Origin: Planctomycetota bacterium
GTDB lineage: Bacteria; Planctomycetota; UBA11346
DNA: 11,105 nt
Direction: 5' to 3'
NCBI GenBank assembly: GCA_013816415.1
Contig: JACDEN010000010.1
Span: 6,805-17,909 of the forward strand
A model generated the notes under the pieces. That model saw nothing but the letters and a program-made list of their open reading frames with translations. It was not told the origin of the DNA and made no database searches. Positions within the stretch are counted from its first letter, which is position 1, and each line of letters opens with the position of its first letter. A program made the translations under genes and the position numbers. Below, piece after piece: positions 8,260 to 11,105 of the stretch.

Positions 8260-8278
8260 CCACGGACAAGGTCCGCGG
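8260..8278 (-). repeat. Hairpin between the small gene and czcC
   Basis: On the minus strand CCGCGGAC-CTT-GTCCGTGG forms an 8-bp stem with one G-T pair and a 3-base loop. No T-run follows, so it is not a classical intrinsic terminator. It may be an mRNA-processing or stability element setting czcC level relative to the small gene. Confidence 0.5.
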
Positions 8279-8289
8279 TACCACAGAAC

Positions 8290-8309
8290 GCTGGTGCGGA
8301 AGCACCAGC
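8290..8309 (-). repeat. Perfect 8-bp hairpin between the small gene and czcC
   Basis: GCTGGTGC and GCACCAGC flank a 4-base loop (TTCC in the transcript direction). The stem is perfect and lies 11 bases after the small gene's stop. There is no following U-tract. Together with the hairpin at 8260-8278 it makes a tandem-hairpin spacer. Confidence 0.6.
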
Positions 8310-8320
8310 GAGATCACTGC

Positions 8321-8665
8321 TCACATCAGATTGACAGGCGGCGGATCGACCTCGGGATCGAATGCGCTCCGCCACAGGATGACCGTCGGCCGAGAGGTGA
8401 CCCGAGCGGTCACGCTGCCCCGTTCATCCTGACGCTGTTCGGGAGGTGACACCACCGCTTCCATGGTGCTGGCGGCAGCCTCGACGAGCGCGTGCTGCAG
8501 CTGCCGCTCGGGTATCCAGTCATTGCCATCCTCGTCGATCGCGTCGGAGACGACATCTCCAGCGATGACCAGCAGCAGGATCGCCAGAATCGCTCGGATG
8601 AGCCGGCATGGGGTGAGCGAGCGCACGCTGGGGATTTGAGAGCCTCTCATCCGGCGAGCAAGCAA
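8321..8665 (-). CDS. Small secreted or membrane-anchored protein, unknown
   Basis: I do not recognise this 114-residue protein. It has a basic N-terminus (RRMRGSQIPSVRSLTPCRLIR), a hydrophobic segment (about 23-36, ILAILLLVIAG) and an acidic stretch (DAIDEDGNDW), then a helix-prone segment (QLQHALVEAAASTMEAVV) and a Pro-rich C-terminus (FDPEVDPPPVNLM). This fits a signal peptide or single membrane anchor with a periplasmic tail. It is probably the first gene of the efflux operon: same strand, 91 bases before czcC. The TTG start at 8665 has AGAGG four bases upstream; an ATG at 8650 (109 residues) has no good ribosome site. No His- or Met-rich motif points to metal binding. By position it could be an accessory or sensing protein, as small periplasmic genes accompany some czc/cus operons, but this is inference. 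Confidence 0.65.
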   Translation of the reverse strand: MLARRMRGSQIPSVRSLTPCRLIRAILAILLLVIAGDVVSDAIDEDGNDWIPERQLQHALVEAAASTMEAVVSPPEQRQDERGSVTARVTSRPTVILWRSAFDPEVDPPPVNLM

Positions 8666-8669
8666 CTTG

Positions 8670-8674
8670 CCTCT
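8670..8674 (-). promoter_or_regulatory. Shine-Dalgarno site favouring the TTG start
   Basis: AGAGG on the minus strand lies four bases before the TTG at 8665 and 19 before the ATG at 8650. It therefore favours the TTG start. Confidence 0.5.
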
Positions 8675-8686
8675 GACCTGCCCGGT

Positions 8687-8700
8687 TCGGATACATCCGA
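8687..8700. promoter_or_regulatory. Inverted repeat, candidate operator of the efflux operon
   Basis: TCGGAT-AC-ATCCGA is a perfect 6-2-6 inverted repeat, extendable by CCCG...CGGG with a two-base bulge. It starts 21 bases upstream of the small gene's start on the minus strand, in the expected leader or promoter zone. It could bind a dimeric regulator or fold in the mRNA leader. Confidence 0.45.
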
Positions 8701-8828
8701 CGGGAATCGAGCCGGGTCATCCCGTGGTCTCTCGCATGGCTCCATGGCCGCGCGTTCCGAAGGCTCATATGCTCTGATGGGCAGGGCACCACATCGTCAT
8801 GATCCCATGGACCGACGGCCGCGGCGAC

Positions 8829-8842
8829 CCGCGCATGCGCGG
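8829..8842. repeat. 14-base perfect palindrome
   Basis: CCGCGCATGCGCGG is its own reverse complement. It lies in the non-coding divergent region. It could be a binding site, but alternating G/C makes chance palindromes more likely in GC-rich DNA. Confidence 0.4.
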
Positions 8843-9115
8843 ATGCGATTCCGCCCGGCGGCTGTGCGCAGCGATCGTCGCCGGGCTGCCGCATGCGTGA
8901 ACGCGTCCATGGTCACGCCGACCGGCACGGGGAGGCCGCAGTCCATCCGACGATGGCGCGCGCAGCTTCCGGCGCAGGGTTGAGGCCGCCGGGATGTATT
9001 GACCGCTGATGCGGCACGCGGTGCGCCAGGACTCGCTGCCGCGTAATAGACAGGCCCGCCTGACGGTCGATACTGCCGGACACCGCGTCGGGCGCTCTCG
9101 CCGCGGAACACCCTC

Positions 9116-10246
9116 ATGACGATCACCATCGCATCCGACTTCGCCCAGCTCGATCAGGTGATCGCGACCGTGGTCGCGCCGGGCGCGGACGCCGTCGATC
9201 GTGAGGGACGGTTTCCGCGGACGTCGATCGACGCGCTCGCCAAGGCCGGGTATCTGGGCCTGATCAGCGCCAAGGAGGTCGGCGGATCCGGGTGCGGCAT
9301 CGCCGAAGCCGCGCTGGTGGTCGAGCGTCTCGGGCAGGCCTGCGGATCGACCGCGATGATCATGTGCATGCATTACTCGGCGACCGCCGTGCTCGAGGCG
9401 CACGGCACGAAGGAGGTGCGCGAGGCGATCGCCGGCGGTCGGCATCTGAGCACGCTCGCGTTCTCCGAGGTCGGTTCGCGCTCGATGTTCTGGGCGCCGC
9501 TCTCGACCGCCGTCGTCGCCGGCGCGCGGGTCCGTCTCGATGCATCGAAATCGTGGGTCACCGCCGCCGGCGAGGCCGACTCCTATGTGTGGTCGAGCCG
9601 GCCGCTCGCCGCCGCCGGCGCCAGCACCCTGTGGCTGGTGCCCAAAGGAGCGGAGGGCCTGAGCGCCGCCATCCCTTTCAATGGCCTCGGCCTGCGCGGA
9701 AACGATTCGTCGCCGGTCACCGCCAGCAGCGCGATGGTGCCGCTCTCGGCGATGCTCGGCAAGGACGGCGACGGCTTCAATGTGATGATGGGCGTGGTGC
9801 TGCCGTGGTTCCAGGTGCTCAACAGCGCGATGTCGATCGGACTGATGAACGCCGCCGTGACCGCGACCGCCGATCACATGTCGCGCGCCCGCTTCGAGCA
9901 CCTCGGCCAGAGCGTGGCCGAGCAGCCGGTGCCGCGCAGCCTCATCGCCCAGATGCGCGTGCGCACCGATCTGGCGCGCGCGCTGTGGCAGGACACCATC
10001 GCCGCCATCACCGCCAAGCGCGCCGACACCATGCTGCGCGTGCTCGAGGTCAAGCTGGCGGCGTCGGAGGCTGCGCTCGAGGTCACCGATCTCGGCATGC
10101 GCATCTGCGGCGGCGCGGCGTTCCGCCGGGAATCGCCGATCGAGCGCCATTTCCGCGACGCCCGCGCGGCCGCGGTCATGGCCCCGACCTCCGAGGCCCT
10201 GGCCGACTTCATCGGCAAGGCGGTCTGCGGACTTCCGCTGTTCTGA
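9116..10246 (+). CDS. Acyl-CoA dehydrogenase-fold protein lacking the catalytic Glu
   Basis: A 376-residue cytoplasmic flavoprotein-fold protein. It has the full ACAD architecture: N-terminal helical domain (1-110, with FPRTSIDALAKAGYLGLISAKEVGGSG), central beta-domain (about 112-215, LAFSEVGSRS... and GLGLRGNDSSPV) and C-terminal four-helix domain (about 225-376). The flavin-domain landmark CGGAAFRRESPIERHFRDAR (331-350) is present. In medium-chain ACADs the catalytic base sits in RDAKxxxIYEGT. The equivalent stretch here is RDARAAAVMAPT (347-358), so A356 replaces the Glu. ACAD relatives without this base include flavin monooxygenases (DszC-like) and nitro-compound or amine oxidases; isovaleryl- and long-chain ACADs carry the Glu elsewhere. 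The C-terminus ends only 20 residues after this point, shorter than typical. The start ATG has a weak GGAA upstream. It is likely co-transcribed with the PhnD-like gene. The substrate is unknown. Confidence 0.88.
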   Translation: MTITIASDFAQLDQVIATVVAPGADAVDREGRFPRTSIDALAKAGYLGLISAKEVGGSGCGIAEAALVVERLGQACGSTAMIMCMHYSATAVLEAHGTKEVREAIAGGRHLSTLAFSEVGSRSMFWAPLSTAVVAGARVRLDASKSWVTAAGEADSYVWSSRPLAAAGASTLWLVPKGAEGLSAAIPFNGLGLRGNDSSPVTASSAMVPLSAMLGKDGDGFNVMMGVVLPWFQVLNSAMSIGLMNAAVTATADHMSRARFEHLGQSVAEQPVPRSLIAQMRVRTDLARALWQDTIAAITAKRADTMLRVLEVKLAASEAALEVTDLGMRICGGAAFRRESPIERHFRDARAAAVMAPTSEALADFIGKAVCGLPLF

Positions 10247-10277
10247 TGCACGGCGTCGCGACCACGGGAATGCGGCG

Positions 10278-11105
10278 ATGAACCCTTCGGAGGTGGTGCT
10301 CGGCGCGGTCGCCTACGACCCCAAGGTGGTGACCATCTGGGACGGGTTCCGGACCTGGTTCCGGGCGCAGGGCCTGCGCTTCGACGTGGTGCTCTACAGC
10401 AATTACGAAAGCCAGGTCGAGGCGCTGCTCGCCCGGCAGATCACCGTGGCCTGGAACTCGCCGCTGGCGTGGGTGCGCGCGCGCCGCGCCGCCGCCGCCG
10501 ATGGGCGCAGTGCGCAGGCGATCGCCATGCGCGACACCGACCAGGAGCTGACCTCGCTGATCCTGGTGCGCTCGGACGCGCCCCAGCGCTCGCTCGCGGA
10601 CCTGCGCGGACTGACGGTCGCGACCGGAGCGATCGACTCGCCGCAGGCGACCCTGCTGCCGCTCGGACTCCTGCACCGCTCGGGGCTGGTGCCCGGCAGG
10701 GATGTGGCCGTGCGGCGCTTCGACCTCCACGTCGGCATGCATGGCGACCACATCGGGGGCGAACGCGAGGCGGTGCGCGCGCTGATGCGCGGCGAGGCCG
10801 ACGCGGCCTGCATCATCGATGCGAACCACCTGCTGTTCACCCATGAAGGCATCCTGTCGGGGAGCAGCGTGCGCATCCTCGCCCGCACCGAGCCGTACGA
10901 TCACTGCAATGTCACCGCCCTCGATTCGCCTCCGGTGCTCGACGGACCGCTGGCGGAATTCCAGAGGCTCTTGCTGGGCATGTCCTACGCCGATGCTGCG
11001 GTCAGGCCGCTGCTCGACCTCGAAGGCCTCACTGCCTGGCGCGCCGGCCGCGTCACCCATTACCGCGCGCTCGAGGAGGCCGTCGATGCCCTCGCCTTCT
11101 ACGAC
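10278..11105 (+). CDS. PhnD-like substrate-binding protein, no signal peptide (3' partial)
   Basis: An open frame of 276 codons running off the right edge without a stop. The fold is that of the phosphate/phosphite/phosphonate ABC-transporter binding family (type-2 periplasmic binding protein): LGAVAYDPKVVTIWDGFRTWF at the start, FDVVLYSNYESQVEALLARQITVAWNSPLAWV (35-66), the hinge region LILVRSDAPQRSLADLRGLTVATG (94-117), SPQATLLPLGLL (121-132) and a second-lobe segment EAVRALMRGEADAACI (164-179). The protein begins at the first strand of the domain with no export signal and no upstream in-frame ATG or GTG in the 31-base gap after the ACAD-like gene. It may therefore be cytosolic, acting as a ligand sensor or enzyme partner rather than a transporter subunit. 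Alternatively a non-classical start was missed. The ligand cannot be inferred. The preceding ribosome site is weak. Confidence 0.85.
   Translation, partial: MNPSEVVLGAVAYDPKVVTIWDGFRTWFRAQGLRFDVVLYSNYESQVEALLARQITVAWNSPLAWVRARRAAAADGRSAQAIAMRDTDQELTSLILVRSDAPQRSLADLRGLTVATGAIDSPQATLLPLGLLHRSGLVPGRDVAVRRFDLHVGMHGDHIGGEREAVRALMRGEADAACIIDANHLLFTHEGILSGSSVRILARTEPYDHCNVTALDSPPVLDGPLAEFQRLLLGMSYADAAVRPLLDLEGLTAWRAGRVTHYRALEEAVDALAFYD

Larger units (their letters stand above)
8666..9115. promoter_or_regulatory. 450-base divergent intergenic region
   Basis: This region lies between the efflux operon (leftward) and the acyl-CoA-dehydrogenase-like gene (rightward) and should contain both promoters. 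I find no gene: open frames here translate to Arg/Pro/Ala-rich strings with no family resemblance. It contains a 14-base inverted repeat (8687-8700) and a 14-base perfect palindrome (8829-8842). A TTGACC at 9019-9024 resembles a -35 box but has no matching -10. GC content rises through this region. Confidence 0.55.

Noticed and set aside
8492..8983. Plus-strand open frame (163 codons) over the small gene and divergent gap
   Set aside because: It is Arg/Ser/Pro-rich without a domain and is antisense to the small gene, which has a plausible signal segment and ribosome site.
8765..10150. Long minus-strand open frame (461 codons) opposite the ACAD-like gene
   Set aside because: It is Arg/His/Gly/Ala-rich with no recognisable domain and lies antisense to a clear ACAD-family gene. 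It reflects the lack of stop codons in GC-rich DNA.
9292..10281. Plus-strand open frame (329 codons) in another frame of the ACAD-like gene
   Set aside because: It is extremely Arg-rich with no domain, an off-frame shadow.
10209..11060. Minus-strand open frame (283 codons) opposite the PhnD-like gene
   Set aside because: The translation is low-complexity and unlike any family, whereas the plus strand gives a coherent PhnD-like protein.
1..11105. CRISPR arrays, tRNA or rRNA genes, insertion sequences
   Set aside because: I saw no regularly spaced repeats, no cloverleaf or rRNA-like sequence, and no transposase or terminal inverted repeats with target duplications.

Overview
The window carries genes of a diderm (Gram-negative-type) bacterium. 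The evidence is a complete tripartite RND metal-efflux operon with an outer-membrane lipoprotein channel, and Shine-Dalgarno-like sites before several starts. The phylum cannot be fixed from the sequence. Base composition is uneven: sampled lines are roughly 40-50% GC in the kaiC gene (1-1561), near 58-60% in the efflux operon, and about 70% or more from about 8800 to the right end. This suggests segments of different history, or an assembly join. The first 15 bases are a run of C, which looks like a sequence edge.

Layout. (1) 41-1561, minus: a double-domain KaiC-family ATPase with two intact P-loops. (2) 1562-1868: a non-coding divergent gap. (3) 1869-2372, plus: a receiver-only (Rcp1/CheY-like) response regulator with a complete phosphorylation site. 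Its tail overlaps the end of the next gene by 131 bases in convergent orientation. (4) 8665-2242, minus: an efflux operon read right to left. It has a small secreted or membrane-anchored protein of unknown function, a 91-base gap with two hairpins, a CzcC-like outer-membrane factor, a CzcB-like membrane-fusion protein (ATGA overlap) and a CzcA-like RND pump. The TM4 proton-relay motif (D426, D432, E439) is of the divalent-cation CzcA type, not the Cu/Ag CusA type. (5) 8666-9115: a 450-base divergent gap with two conspicuous palindromes and no convincing gene. (6) 9116-11105, plus: an acyl-CoA-dehydrogenase-fold protein lacking the usual catalytic glutamate. It is followed after 31 bases by a PhnD-like substrate-binding protein with no signal peptide, which runs off the window.

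How they work together. The four minus-strand genes form one operon that should export divalent metal cations across both membranes. KaiC and the receiver protein are divergent neighbours and may be a signalling pair. No KaiA, KaiB, histidine kinase or metal-responsive regulator is visible. The ACAD-like and PhnD-like genes look like the first two genes of a separate operon. Missing catalysis in one and missing export in the other make this pair the least explained part of the window.
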